NCBI RefSeq assembly: GCF_022201045.2 | Contig: NC_068561.1 | Location: 24,868,501 to 24,932,500 of the forward strand | Reading direction: 5' to 3' | Origin: Citrus sinensis | Taxonomy: Eukaryota; Streptophyta; Magnoliopsida; Sapindales; Rutaceae | Length of the DNA: 64,000 bases | Shown here: positions 33,277 to 45,448 of the stretch, piece after piece | Layout: every line of letters begins with the position of its first letter | Numbering within the stretch: position 1 is the first letter of the stretch | Program-made: the position numbers and the translations under genes | Notes under the pieces: generated by a model | Told to the model about the DNA's origin: nothing | What the model saw: only the letters and a program-made list of their open reading frames with translations | Database searches by the model: none

Positions 33277-35115
33277 ATGCAGGGCTTACCATTAATCCAT
33301 GTTACAAGCTATGTAAAAATCTTTATCTTAATTTTTATAGCAACCCAGATAACTTTTTCAAGTTTGGCATCAGAAACTGTTGCAGAAGATGATGTGAAGT
33401 GCTTGGAAGGTGTCAAAAGTTCACTCAATGATCCTCAACGGAAGCTAAGTTCATGGAGTTTTGGTAACTCTACAATTGGTTTCATATGCCAATTTGTTGG
33501 AGTTTCATGTTGGAATGACAAAGAAAATCGAATCCTCAACTTGGAATTAAGAGAAATGAAGTTGTCAGGAAAAATTCCGGAGCCTTTGAAGTTTTGTAAA
33601 AGCATGCAGAGACTTGATCTTTCAGCTAACGATCTTTCTGGTAACATTCCTGCCCAGATATGCAATTGGTTGCCTTATTTAGTACTTCTCGATCTTTCAA
33701 ATAATGATCTTTCAGGTCCTATTCCAGCTGATCTTGGTAATTGTACTTATTTGAATACTTTGATTCTTTCAAATAATAAGCTTTCAGGACCTATCCCATA
33801 TCAGTTGTCAAATTTAGGCAGGCTTAAGAAATTTTCTGTTGCTAATAATGATCTTACGGGTACAATTCCTTCATCCTTCAAAGGATTTGACAAGGCCGAT
33901 TTTGATGGAAATAGTGACCTTTGTGGGGGGCCTTTGGGATCAAAGTGTGGAGGGTTGAGCAAGAAGAATCTTGCAATCATAATTGCTGCTGGTATATTCG
34001 GTGCCGCAGCATCAATGTTGTTAGCTTTTGGGCTATGGTGGTGGTACCATTTGAGATGGGTTAGGAGGAGGAAGAGAGGTTATGGTATTGGAAGAGATGA
34101 TGATGATAGCCGTTGGCTTGAAAGGTTGAGGTCTCACAAGCTTGCTCAAGTTTCATTGTTTCAAAAACCTCTTGTTAAGGTTAAATTAGCTGATTTAATG
34201 GCGGCTTCAAACAGCTTTTGCTCAGAAAATGTTATAATTTCGACTAGAACAGGGACCACCTATAAGGCCATGCTTCCTGATGGGTCAGTACTTGCTGTCA
34301 AGCGGTTGAATACTTGTAAACTTGGTGAGAAGAAGTTTCGTAATGAGATGAACCGATTAGGACAGCTCAGGCATCCAAATTTGGCACCCCTTTTGGGATA
34401 CTGTGTTGTGGAGGAAGAGAAGCTTTTGATTTATAAGTACATGTCTAGTGGAACTTTGTATTCTTTGTTGCAAGGAAATGCTACTGAACTAGATTGGCCA
34501 ACAAGGTTTAGGATCGGTTTGGGAGCAGCCAGAGGTCTAGCTTGGCTTCACCATGGGTGCCAGCCTCCATTTCTGCATCAAAACATATGCTCAAATGTGA
34601 TTCTTGTCGATGAGGACTTTGATGCTCGGATAATGGATTTTGGATTGGCCAAGCTTATGACTTCTTCTGATGAGAGTAGTTTTGTGAATGGTGATTTGGG
34701 TGAATTTGGTTATATAGCCCCCGAGTACTCTAGCACAATGGTTGCTTCATTGAAGGGAGATGTGTATGGAATCGGGGTTGTGCTTCTGGAGTTGGTCACA
34801 GGCCGAAAACCGCTTGAACTCGGCACTGCTGAGGCAGGATTCAAGGGAAATTTGGTGGATTGGGTGAATCAACTCTCTAGTTCTGGCCGAAGCAAGGAGG
34901 CCATTGACAAGGCTCTTTGCGGTAAGGGCTACGATGAGGAAATTTTGCAGTTTCTGAAGGTTGCATGTAATTGTGTGGTCTCTAGGCCTAAGGACAGATG
35001 GTCTATGTACCAAGTTTATCAGTCATTGAATAGCATTGCGGCACAACATGGTTTCTCAGAACGGTATGATGAATTTCCGCTAATTTTTCACAGGCAAGAT
35101 GGTGGGTCAGTGTAA
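33277..35115 (+). CDS. BIR2: BIR2-type inactive LRR receptor-like kinase
   Basis: Intronless gene for a 612-aa plasma-membrane receptor pseudokinase. In Arabidopsis BIR2 binds BAK1 and keeps it from flagellin and brassinosteroid receptors until ligand arrives. Seen here: signal peptide (about 1-33); an LRR N-cap starting EDDVKCLEGVKSSL; about five leucine-rich repeats (to about 215); GGPLGSKCGG; a membrane helix (about 227-248); a basic RWVRRRKRGYG stop-transfer; then a kinase fold. The glycine loop is degenerate (STRTGTTYKAML). The VAIK-type lysine is kept (LAVKRL). The HRD motif is replaced by LHQNICSN, and DFG (MDFGLAKL) and GYIAPEY are kept. Loss of HRD with a poor glycine loop is the BIR2 pseudokinase pattern. 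The first ATG in frame precedes the signal peptide directly. Order with CLE25, the methyltransferase and TDF1 supports the name. Confidence 0.93.
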   Translation: MQGLPLIHVTSYVKIFILIFIATQITFSSLASETVAEDDVKCLEGVKSSLNDPQRKLSSWSFGNSTIGFICQFVGVSCWNDKENRILNLELREMKLSGKIPEPLKFCKSMQRLDLSANDLSGNIPAQICNWLPYLVLLDLSNNDLSGPIPADLGNCTYLNTLILSNNKLSGPIPYQLSNLGRLKKFSVANNDLTGTIPSSFKGFDKADFDGNSDLCGGPLGSKCGGLSKKNLAIIIAAGIFGAAASMLLAFGLWWWYHLRWVRRRKRGYGIGRDDDDSRWLERLRSHKLAQVSLFQKPLVKVKLADLMAASNSFCSENVIISTRTGTTYKAMLPDGSVLAVKRLNTCKLGEKKFRNEMNRLGQLRHPNLAPLLGYCVVEEEKLLIYKYMSSGTLYSLLQGNATELDWPTRFRIGLGAARGLAWLHHGCQPPFLHQNICSNVILVDEDFDARIMDFGLAKLMTSSDESSFVNGDLGEFGYIAPEYSSTMVASLKGDVYGIGVVLLELVTGRKPLELGTAEAGFKGNLVDWVNQLSSSGRSKEAIDKALCGKGYDEEILQFLKVACNCVVSRPKDRWSMYQVYQSLNSIAAQHGFSERYDEFPLIFHRQDGGSV

Positions 35116-35889
35116 TAGAAGTTCTACATTTTGGTGGTAAGTCATCAAAATGCTATTGATGTAAATGGTTTGATCGCCATTTATGCTGCATTTTCTTGTT
35201 TGTTCTATATATACCTGTATGATACAATAAAATTATTAAAGTTCTTGAATGTTGAGGAATCTATTTGTTCGAACTTTGCATTTCTGTGCCTCTTCAACTG
35301 CTTGTAGCCTTACAATTTTTATTGAAAAGAGTAAACGAAGCTGGAATTAGTGTTCAAAATAAAACGATGCCCGAATGTTCCACGAATAATTTCCATTCAG
35401 AAGGATACTAATGCTTTTGTTACCTGCTCTGCAAGACAGCAAAGTCATTACTGCTTATTTGTGCTGACAGATAAAAGTGCTTCTAACCCCAAATCGAGGT
35501 CAACTTAGAACTAGACAAAGATGTTACCAACAAATTTATGTGTTTATGGACAATGTAGCTTAGCAAAATGCTATTCGTTTAGGTATGTCATTAGACATAT
35601 AAAATGGAGTCATTCCCCATCTGCAGTTACTATGCTTCTGGAGGCCATGAAAGGATTCAATTCGGTTTGCAGAAAACCAAATTGACCGAAAACCGAGTTT
35701 CTGAACCAATTTGGACCGGCTGGTTCGACTCGGTTTTAAGGCCCAAACCGACTTGGTCTGGTTTCAGACACAATGCCCAACTCAGAGTCCCCTTTTACCG
35801 CAATTGTGGATCAAAAAGCGTATAGCCCATAAGTCAAAATTGAGTTACTTTACAGCAATTGTGGATAAAAAAGCCTATACAGCCCGGAC
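35116..35889. other. BIR2 3' flank with short tandem repeat
   Basis: Holds the presumed 3' UTR, a stretch rich in AACCGA/CCGGTT-like words (35660-35770, probable old TE sequence) and a 55-bp imperfect tandem repeat starting GCAATTGTGGAT at 35800 and 35855. The second unit is interrupted by the element at 35890-36563. Confidence 0.5.
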
Positions 35890-36563
35890 CTGGGATGACA
35901 ATAGAGTTGGGTGGGGTCGGGGTGAAGAAGCTTATCCCATTCTTCATCCCATTAAAAAATTTATCTTTATTTTTTACTTTATCTTATAATAAATTTAGTG
36001 GGGTGAAAATAGAAAATCATTACGTAGGAAATAATTTTTCTATACCCACTCTATTTTTTATTTATTTATTTTATAGTATATATATATACATGATTTTAAT
36101 AAATTAAATATTTAAATAAAATTATTACCATATTATAAAGTATTTAAATTATTTAAAAAGAAATCTAAATGTTTGAAATAATATCTTAAAATGATATTAA
36201 AATTGAAAAATCTTTGAAGAGAGCAGTATCTTAAGAGAGAAAAAAACATAACAATGTTTTAAGTTTGAGTAAAAATTATATTAAAAGATTTTCTTTTAGT
36301 TATAGTCCATTTATATCAAGTAAAGATAAAAAAAAATTATTCACTAACATTGTAAATTGATAAAACAAAAATTAGAAAATAAAAAATAAAAAAATATTTA
36401 TATATAATAAGGATTGGGGTGGAGGTGGGGATTACAAAACTAAACCCCACCCCATTAAGAATTTGAAAATTATTTTCTTCCATTCTCCACCTCATTTCTC
36501 AAAAATTATTTAAAATTTAAGCCCCATGCGGCTCCAAACCCATTAAAAATTTTACCATCCCTA
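35890..36563. mobile_element. hAT-like non-autonomous element
   Basis: About 674 bp beginning CTGGGATGACAATAG and, read from the other end, TAGGGATGGTAAAAT, which are imperfect hAT-type ends. Subterminal zones carry GGGGTGG/CCCCACCCC clusters and the core is AT-rich and non-coding. It splits the second unit of a tandem repeat, whose continuation TCAAAATTGAGTTAC resumes at about 36571. The 8-bp flanks (GCCCGGAC and CCCAAAAC) are only partly alike, so the target duplication has decayed or the borders are off by a few bases. Confidence 0.62.
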
Positions 36564-38071
36564 CCCAAAACTCAAAATTGAGTTACCCGGAGATAATGTG
36601 ATGTATAATTTAGTTAATTTGATGGTTGTTGTTTGAGTGCTTTTAGCAAAAGACATTGTTATTCAAAAAATCGCTTTCTATAAAGCGCTTTTAGAAACAC
36701 CCCCAACCACTAAAGTTAACTTTAACTAAGAGTGGATCCTAATTTAGGGCCTAAAATAACTTTGAAGCAAAAGCACTGCACGAGAAGAGAATCTGTCTAC
36801 CCCATGCAACAATGAAAGGCCTCTAAATTTTACTTTGGACCGTCTTTGCTTCTGCTTCTCGAACCATTCAAAATCAACCAAGTAAAGAGAAACAAAGAAG
36901 GATTAAACAATACATAAAATGAAAGTGAAAGTTAAAAAGCAATGAGCAGAAATTGCTCCTTGCTTTGCTCTGTTTTTCACTTTGATGATTTCATAAAAGA
37001 GTTGTAATTTCTCTAAACAAATATGAATATCAGTTTTCATGAATTCCTCAAGTATTCAAAAACCAAAATATAATCTCTTCGATGTCACGGAGCCTATTGT
37101 TGCCGAAAAAATCAGCATGAGAAATTATTTTCTAAAATTTATCTTAAGGCATGTTTGTAAATGAAATGCTTCTAGATCATTTTATTTTTTTAAGTTCATT
37201 TTTACTTGACAACTAAATTTTACGAAAAACTCATTTATCATACTCAACAACTAATATTTATATTTAGCAATAATAAAAAAATCTATCAAAATCTCCTATA
37301 TATTCTTTGTAACGACAACTTAAATATTTGGGCTTAGAAAGACCGAACTTACTTCTAAATATTTAAATAACTTAGCACTCATTCAGACACGTGGCACAGG
37401 TGGAGGTGGGCTGGCACACTACTAGTGGGTAGTTGCTATATTTTGTTACCACCATTCAAGATTTAAGAGAATACGTACATTGAGAATTTAGCAGCTTTTA
37501 GTTGATGAATATTGCTTTAGTTGTACGTGGAACACAATGCAGTCATCGGCATGAAAGAAGAAACCAAATCCAATAAAGAAAAAAAAATCATACAGAGATC
37601 AAATTTTCTGCAAATTGCAAACAAAAGCCTACTCATAATGCTAGGAGAGACTGACATTTCTTGGACACAGTTCCATAAATTCCATGTGTCATCAGCTTGG
37701 TGTCTGGTTTTTTCATGCAAAATGGAGCCCTACCCATGAATCTTTCACTAAACAAGTAACAAGGGACATGTAAATGCTGGTGAATCACATTCAAAAGCTG
37801 TTTACCAAAACTTTAACCAGTGAACTTTACATGCTAGAAGATTGAAGCATGCAGCAGCCTGGTTACTAGCAGTGGAGAAGGGGGGGGGGGGGGGGGGGGA
37901 AAAGAAAATTTGGAAATCCCCGCTCAAACAATTTGTGGGAATAACAGCAAACTTTTATAATGTAATACAACCCAGTTCCTGATTTTCTAAGGGTTTGACA
38001 AAGCATTGACTATATAAGATTTCTTGTACATTGCCTTCTAGAGAAAATTTGAAGCTGCTTCTCTTTGGGAA
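36564..38071. other. Intergenic region downstream of CLE25
   Basis: AT-rich with no supported gene. It contains a G20 homopolymer at 37880-37899, a likely site of assembly or sequencing length error. Confidence 0.5.
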
Positions 38072-39099
38072 TCAGACTCGACCTGGTGGTTGTCTAGACT
38101 TTGATGCTCTCCTGAAGAAAAATGTTACCAAGAATAAAAGTATGAGAGAGCTTATTATCGTTTATTGTATGCATTAAGCCTTTTTGTTAGCAAGGAGTGT
38201 TATTCAGAAATTTAAAGACATTCAATGTTCAATATGATAATTGCTGATTAGTTTAAGAGTGTACTTAAAATGTGAATTAGATCTTAGCTTTATAACAATT
38301 ATTTGATTATTTTGAACTCCAATGGAGAAGAAAGAAACTGCACGGTGTTTCCCTCCACATATTTAAAGTGGTCAAGATCTTTCCCCAATGTCTTTATTTC
38401 AACCTCATCAAAATAAGAGAAAGATTGATAGTTAAAGAAGCTTTAGTTAAAGAGTAATGACCATTATCTGCTTCCATAGATTTCAAATGAGTTTATGATG
38501 CCTCTTTGACTTGACAGATATTATATTAGCTACAAAACATTTACCTCTGCATTTTTCTATTATAACAATCCACCCCCCGCAACCCAAAAAAAGAAAAGAA
38601 AAGAAAAGAAGACTCTTACGATCATCAGATAAAACATTTTGAGGACCAGCAGAGCCAAATAGAGACATACAGCGTATCACCGTATGCATATGCATCTACT
38701 TCCACTTTCTTACAGTATATAAGCACATTAATCTATAGGTTGTAGCCATTGAAAATTGTACTCATAATCCCTATAATCATTTTACTTTAAAATTTTATTG
38801 GCAAGACAACTGGGAGAGAATATGTGCATAGATTAACCGAAAAGGAAATATATGTACCTGTTGTGAATGGGATCGGGTCCATTGGGTACTCTTCTCTTGC
38901 TCACATAGTTGAGATCCATGTCCTGATGAGCATGATGCTTCTCTCTGGCAATCAACTTCCAGTGCTTAGGAATTTCAGTTGGTGGAACTGTCACTGTTGT
39001 TTTGGTTGCATGGTTGGCCAAGATTCCGGCAAACAAAAGCCAAATAACCCCCAAAAATATAACAGCTCCAATTAGAAACCTCAAAACACAGCCACCCAT
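38072..39099 (-). CDS. CLE25: CLE25-type CLAVATA3/ESR-related peptide precursor
   Basis: Two exons on the minus strand, 39099-38858 and 38111-38072, joined in phase across a GT-AG intron. The precursor is 93 aa. An N-terminal signal-anchor (MGGCVLRFLIGAVIFLGVIW) is followed by a variable, charged region. The 12-residue CLE motif RRVPNGPDPIHN follows, with a short basic tail ending RQPPGRV. Motif, tail and an intron just after the motif match Arabidopsis CLE25 (RKVPNGPDPIHN plus a tail ending RRPPRV, as recalled), whose mature peptide is secreted, acts in phloem initiation and moves root-to-shoot in drought signalling. The first motif residue pair is RR rather than RK. Arg/Pro at motif ends and the hydroxylatable prolines are intact. 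The second exon is small and easily missed by automated annotation. Confidence 0.92.
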
Positions 39100-42000
39100 A
39101 TGTATTTGTCACTTCGCTTATCTCCTATGACCTTTTGATTAAGAACAATGGCTGAACATTTAAAACAGAGAACAGGGAACCAGAAACCATGCTGGAATTG
39201 AGAACAGAAAAATGCATGTGGAGCTCTCAAATAGGGAGTGGAGTTAACAAAAGAAGAAAAGATGGGAAGAGAAAGCTAGTCAAGACAAGTATGTTAAGAT
39301 GATTTTAACTTGGCCGGTAAAGAAGTAACTGTGTCTTATTTAAAGGTGTCAGAGCAGAAACAATACTCTTGAGAGAGAAAGAGAATAAAATGACTAAAAT
39401 ACAACAGAAAAGTTTGTTACCCTTGTTGCTTTATTTGTTAACTGGGTCCATTGTAGCGCCCTTTTCTTGCTTTGGTTTGTGGATTTTCATGCAGCAGAGC
39501 AAACATAGGGGGACCTCACTCTCCATCAATTCTGATGCATATTCTGAGCTTTACAAAGGTATAGGGCCTTGTGCCTCTAAGGGGAAATTTGGATTGGACT
39601 GAAGCACCAGTTACTTGCAAAAACTTCCAATTACTTGATCCCTCAATCATTCCAAGTAGAAATACAAATGAGAGATAAATGAATTGACTTATCAAAGAAA
39701 TGTTGATAGTTAAGCGCTGGCATCTGTCTTGAAAAACTGACAGAAACAATGAGGACTCCATTGGTGATGCCGCAGAAATATGAAAATTACTGAAAGAAAG
39801 AGGTTATAAAGCAGATTTCGGCCGTGCCTGGCATTGCAGTTTTCTAGCTTGTTAAGTGGCTTGTACTTCCTTCTATTCCAGTATGACTGTAATGTAGAGA
39901 ACCAAAAATAATTGTAGCAAATGTACTTTCAAATAAAAACCCAGAAAGTCAAGGACGCATTCCAAGAATTTCAAATTTCCAAACAGGCATCAACAGTCCA
40001 GACAAAGAAAAAGAAAACACAACAAAGGCAATTGAAACTGCTGACATGGCCAACAGTTAGTTTATCTAGCAGTTTTTAAGTTTATTATGCTGCTATAAAT
40101 CTGTGATAATTATTGTCTCTGGTCCCCTTGTTATTCCTGTCCCAAATGGACAAGTTTATCTAGCAGTTTTTAAGTTTATTATGCTGCTATAAATCTGTGA
40201 TAATTATTGTCTCTGGTCCCCTTGTTATTCCTGTCCCAAATGGACAAAAGTTACCGAGAATACATAATAATGGACCATTCCTTCTAAGAGTACTGTGAGT
40301 TCTTCCAATAATTATCAAAAACCTCCCTCTGCTACAGCATAAATACAAAAGCATCTCATTCTTTTCAGAAAAAGATGGACTTGTCACACTATGAACAACC
40401 TCCGTCCTTGAGCAACGAATCTGGCAGAACTTTAAAGCTTTAAATATGAGAAGATTCACACAGTACTTGCTGATTTACAGAATCAACCAACCAAGATGCA
40501 GAAAATGAGCACATTATGAGATAGGACAAAAGTCACAAGGAAATGAAACAATTAGATTCAATATTTTTATGTCAACAAAAGGAGTGACTCTGTAGAATCT
40601 TGGGGTATTGCAAAACTTGCTTCTTAAGCCCCACCAAATTTTCATGGAAATTGAAAACAGTGAATAAGAATAACGGAAGTTAACAAGTACTAATTCTTAG
40701 CAATTATAAACCTAATAGCCTAATACTGTCACTGCCTAATTCAGCAATGTCCAGAAAATCACCAAGAAAATACCCTGAAAGAGAAAACTGGATGAGAAGC
40801 CTCCAGCAATCTCCACACGATGATGAGATCCATGAGATACCACAGCTTAAAGCAAAGGACATCAAATCATATCTATATTCAAGATGGCCTTGTTGAATCA
40901 ATCAATTTGCTTGTATGAAGGTCCCTAGTAATCACATCAGAATATCTTTCCTCCAAATAGTACATTGTATTAAGATCTGCTTTCCAGAAAGACGCCTTGT
41001 CACAGTTTCATGAGGGACACATCTAATAACTGTCCCATTCAGAGCTCGATACGATTTTATGTACAAATCATAATCTTTACTTTGGGTTGCCCTCTATAAA
41101 GATGTAGTTAAATGATACTTGTGGGGAACTCTTTCAATCATGTGGGAGATATAAGGTCCACTAAGGGTCACAATTCTTTCTTCACCCTTTGGTTCGTCAA
41201 TACCAATTTATTAGGCCCTACCAAGGGATTTTTCAACATTTGTTTTCAATCTCCAACAAGGGATCAAAAGGAGAGCCAAAAATGGGAAGAAAGGAGGCAA
41301 ATAATGCATGAGAAGACCATTGATAGGACGACTGAATAATACAAAAATGCAGCTCTATCCCAAATTATAAGAAACACAAAAGCTTGTTAATGGTGTATGC
41401 TTTTTCAATAGACTTGAACATAAATACAGCTTAATATCAAATTCAATTTTACTCATCCAGAGCAGGTATTACCCCTCAGTAAATAATGGAAAATTGCATG
41501 TTTTTCTTGTTCCACAAGCAAGTACCTTTAGATCTAGGATTCCTCATTTAAACTGAAAGAATCAATGATAGGGTCCTCCTCATGCTCTCAAATGAAAACC
41601 CCTTCTTTTATTACTGTTGCACACAGTATTTTCTGACACCTTTCTTTCCTGTAAATACATGACCAAGGAGTCTAAAATGCAAGAACATTGAGTTTGAAGG
41701 ATCCAGTGCTGATTCTATGCAACAGAAGCCAACATATTGTAGGTGAAAATTATGAGCTTTAATAAAGCTAATTAGATAAGTGCAATAGGTGGGGTTAGTT
41801 AGGATGCCTTGCTTGGACCTATTCTATACTGACAACTCCCGTCATGCATCATTCTATCAGGATTTACATGAAGGTCAGACCCTAATCATTGCTTAATATA
41901 CTTCAACAAATTCAAAGCAAAATGGTAATCATCAATTCTCTGAGAATACCAGCCCTTGTTTTAAATGGTATTTCAGCTCCTGCCAAAGTGGGACACCAAA

Positions 42001-42489
42001 AGCTTGCATAATAATGGAAGAGTGAAGTTGGGTACCATCTATCAACAATGTTCAAATAAGTAGTACAATTAGTGTTTACAAGTGACAGATATCTACTCAT
42101 CAACTACAGTACATAGTACATACAGATTAGTTCATAAATTTCTCACAATCTAAAGAAAGTCAGCCAGATTGACTCAATCCCCTGGTGGTCGTGAAGTATC
42201 CAAGTAACATAAATCAATCAACCTGAAAGAAAAAACCAATGTTTCTGCTTAGAAAATGCAACAACACAAATGAAAATAACGAAAACTACACAGAAAAAGT
42301 TTCTCAGAGGTGCCCAAAAGAAAGCACAAATTACCATGAAGATTCACCACAGGGAGAGGCATGAGCATCACTCGAAGTTGAGAGATGTGAATTGAAATAC
42401 TTCGAGATATGGCATTTGTACAGATTCAAACTTATCCACAACTTTATTAATTAACCAATCGTGCTACACTGGTACAATAGTGGTCAAAC
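39100..42489. other. Long intergenic region with a 94-bp tandem duplication
   Basis: Contains the CLE25 promoter and the 3' side of the methyltransferase gene. The ORF at 39369-39602 has a hydrophobic stretch but no motif or support. A perfect 94-bp repeat lies at 40059-40246. Nothing else was recognised. Confidence 0.45.
40059..40246. repeat. Perfect 94-bp tandem duplication
   Basis: Two adjacent 94-bp units, 40059-40152 and 40153-40246, starting AGTTTATCTAGCAG and ending CCCAAATGGACA, with no difference seen between them. It is non-coding. Perfect identity implies a very recent duplication or an assembly artefact. Confidence 0.93.
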
Positions 42490-45320
42490 TTATGTTACTA
42501 TAGGAATTTTCTTCTCTGATTTTCTTTTCTTCTGAGCCCAGTCGGGTCCATAAATTGCCAAATGTGTCCTACCAAATCTTCGATCCTTTATCTGCAATTT
42601 TAATTTTCCAATATAATCAACAAAGAGGTAAATTACTAACCGATATCACTTCAATCGCACATATAGAATCAAATAATTTGTCATTCTCATAATGAAAGAT
42701 ATTCAAATAAAATTTAAATTTAAGCTACTTCAGCAAGTTGTCATGACTCCTACAACCAACATTTTTTATTTTTCATTTTTTTCCCTATTAAATAAGAGAG
42801 CAGCCACACTGCCACCTAGTCTGAACCTTTATCTAAGATTTATATGATTATATTATTCAATTACATGGAAACAAGCAAAACAAGTAGTCATTGATCATCT
42901 TTGTTTCCTTCTATATAGACATGCTAACTACTGGCTGCAAGAAATACCTTGACAAGACATCCACAGGTATCCAACATATCAGTTCTTAAAGGATACTCCA
43001 CCACCTACACCAATAAAATTTGGAAGATAAAGGAATAAACAGCAACACTCCATGATTTAAAAATATAATATTAATGAAGAAGAAGACAAGAAATCATCAC
43101 TCACAATAAAGGAATCTTTTCCAACCAAGGCTGACTTTGAAATTTGAGCCATCAGTACCTCATAATCCACTGCTGTATATGGAGGCGTAACACTCATGTA
43201 ATCAAATGGACCATCTTTACCTACACTCAACAAAAGTTGATTTGTGATGATAATGGATATACAAAGAATTTAAGTGTAATCAAAGAAAGCCATCAACAAA
43301 TTTGTAACTTTCCATCAATGTGTTTCAACAACAGATATGGTTTGCTGTATTGAACACAATTCTGCATATTTATACAGAGTGTGGAAAAATGAATGCTAAG
43401 GATTTAAGGGCGGGCTGCATTATGGATACCACTTTATCAAACATTATTCAGTTACAATATGATGATTATTAAGCCTAAACCCAAATTCGTTAATGATCAG
43501 CAAGCAACAAACATGACTCAACTCAAATACAGCCTCTATGTACCCAGAAAATACAATAGCATAGATCTTTCTATCTTTTCAGCATGGTTTACAACAAAAC
43601 TTCTGCTCTCCTGTATTGTTATGATCCTTCAAACATTTTGTACAGAGGCAAGGCTATCCCGAGTCAATCAAGATGATTGTATTATTTTCTTCTTAGGATG
43701 AAGGCCAAAAAAAAAAAAATAATGGCAATCTGGCAGATCATGGAGAATGACGATATGTATTTAGACCAGACACAAGAGGAGGGGGTGGAGAGAGTTACTT
43801 TTTTTCCCCTTTTTTTTGGGAGACTCAAAACTTGTACGATTACTAAAAACAGAGAGGAGAGAGAACAACCACACACCTACAAATTGCTCTGCTCGTTCTA
43901 AGAAAGTTTCAACACGAACTGTATGTATAGATGAAACATCAAGAAACCCAGTCCATTCCAAGTTTGGTATTAGAACATTGGAAACAACCCAAGGGTCCAT
44001 CTCGACAAAATGCACCTGCAAATTTAAACAAAGACAAAGGAATCTCAATGAAATATACCAAAAGAGAGAGGAAAGTTGAAATAATTGGGTAGTGGACCAG
44101 GTATCCACCCAAAATCATTCAAAGCTATACATATCGATCCCCAAAAGTGTGTCTCTTTATTGGCTTAACAAGGGTAAAGCCAAAAGGAGCCAAATGGCAC
44201 ATTTTTTTTCCATCAAGATACCGAGTTAAAAGGTATTAGATGTACCTCAGAACATCCTCGGCTGATTGCCTCAATACCAACAGATCCAGTACCGCTGTAC
44301 AAGTCTAACCAACGGCCAGGCCTTAAGGAGGCAGGGCAACCACCAGCTGACTAAAGAAAGCTAGAATAAATTATTCTCACCCAACAAAAATAGCACCAAA
44401 AACTGAAATTTCCAGATCCCCACTAGCAATTAGCATTTGACTGTGAAGCATATGCTACCTGCAAAATATCGAATGCTGCACCTTTCACAACTTCCATCAT
44501 TGGTCGTACATCCATGCCCTTCGGAGATAGCAACTTCTTTCTTCTAGCCTTTCCTCCAAGCACCTACAATGGCCAATAACTTGGCTGTTATTAGGTGTCA
44601 CAATAAATAGAGACTTATAAACATCAGGATTAAGCTAAAACCCCACAGGAGGACATAAACATATTATCCCATTTACTGTTGCCATTCATCTTTTCACTGA
44701 ATAAATTGAACTAAAGCAAAATAACACCTGAAGCAGCCTGTGTGTTGTTCGTTCTTCCTGAGATTTCTCATCCGAAACCACCAGCTTTGATCCCCTTCCT
44801 TCCTTTCTCCTTCTTGTCTATAGACCCAATTCAAAAATAAATAAATAAATAATCACTTGTCGGAAAAAAAAAATTAACAGTCATGAAGTTCCAATTTTTA
44901 TATCTTTATCATCAACAAGAAATCACTTTAAAACAAAACAAAGCATAAAGTTTCCAGCTTTAAGTTCCCTTGAAAGACAAACCTTAGGAGACGGTTCAGA
45001 TAAGAACTCATCTGGATCAAGGCCGTATCGTTTAAGCAACTCTTTCTTGTCCTCACTCGTCAACCCAGTTCCTGATTCTGACAGGCAATCGTAATAAGCA
45101 TAAAGTTAAAGTTTTTGTAAGTTAAAATAAAAAGGAAATATAAAAATGAATTGGAGAGTCATGCTTTGAGCTTACTGTAAGAGAAAACAATGAGGGGATA
45201 TCGTTTTTGAGAAATGGGTTTGGTGAAGCTAGTGGAAAAGAGTGGAAGGTTGGTGGAGGAGTTTGAGCTGAGGCGCCCTGAAGACGGTGAAAGAATTGGA
45301 GACGATGAGACTACTGACAT
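42490..45320 (-). CDS. RsmD-type rRNA (guanine-N2) methyltransferase, probably plastid
   Basis: Nine exons on the minus strand: 45320-45176, 45077-44983, 44817-44728, 44563-44459, 44350-44246, 44015-43877, 43220-43105, 43004-42948, 42591-42490. All are in phase, giving 317 aa. The Ser/Thr-rich N terminus (MSVVSSSPILSPSSGRLSSN) looks like a chloroplast transit peptide. The catalytic domain shows the RsmD start (VRPMMEVVKGAAFDIL), the SAM-binding motif DLYSGTGSVGIEAISRG, the acidic adenosine-binding HFVEMD, and the catalytic motif as TPPY (DYMSVTPPYTAVDY). Bacterial RsmD methylates G966 of 16S rRNA with N-P-P-Y or D-P-P-Y, and a T-P-P-Y variant is seen here. The C terminus KDRRFGRTHLAIYG is a plant extension. 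It sits next to CLE25 as in Arabidopsis (AT3G28460, as recalled). Organelle targeting is inferred. Confidence 0.9.
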
Positions 45321-45448
45321 CGTTGGTTTTCTCTTTTGAGTTCTGAGTTGGATAAAAAGGAGTTTGCTCCGCTCTTGATATTTTTAAGGAAAATTAAAAA
45401 TTTATTTATGAACATATTCAGCGGCAAATAAAATTGAACTGTTTTGGA

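Noticed and set aside
39369-39602. 77-aa frame with a hydrophobic segment upstream of CLE25
   Set aside because: No cleavage site, cysteine pattern or family motif; likely chance or part of a leader.
43761-44108. 115-aa frame spanning a methyltransferase exon
   Set aside because: It runs out of the real exon (43877-44015) into the flanking introns on both sides.
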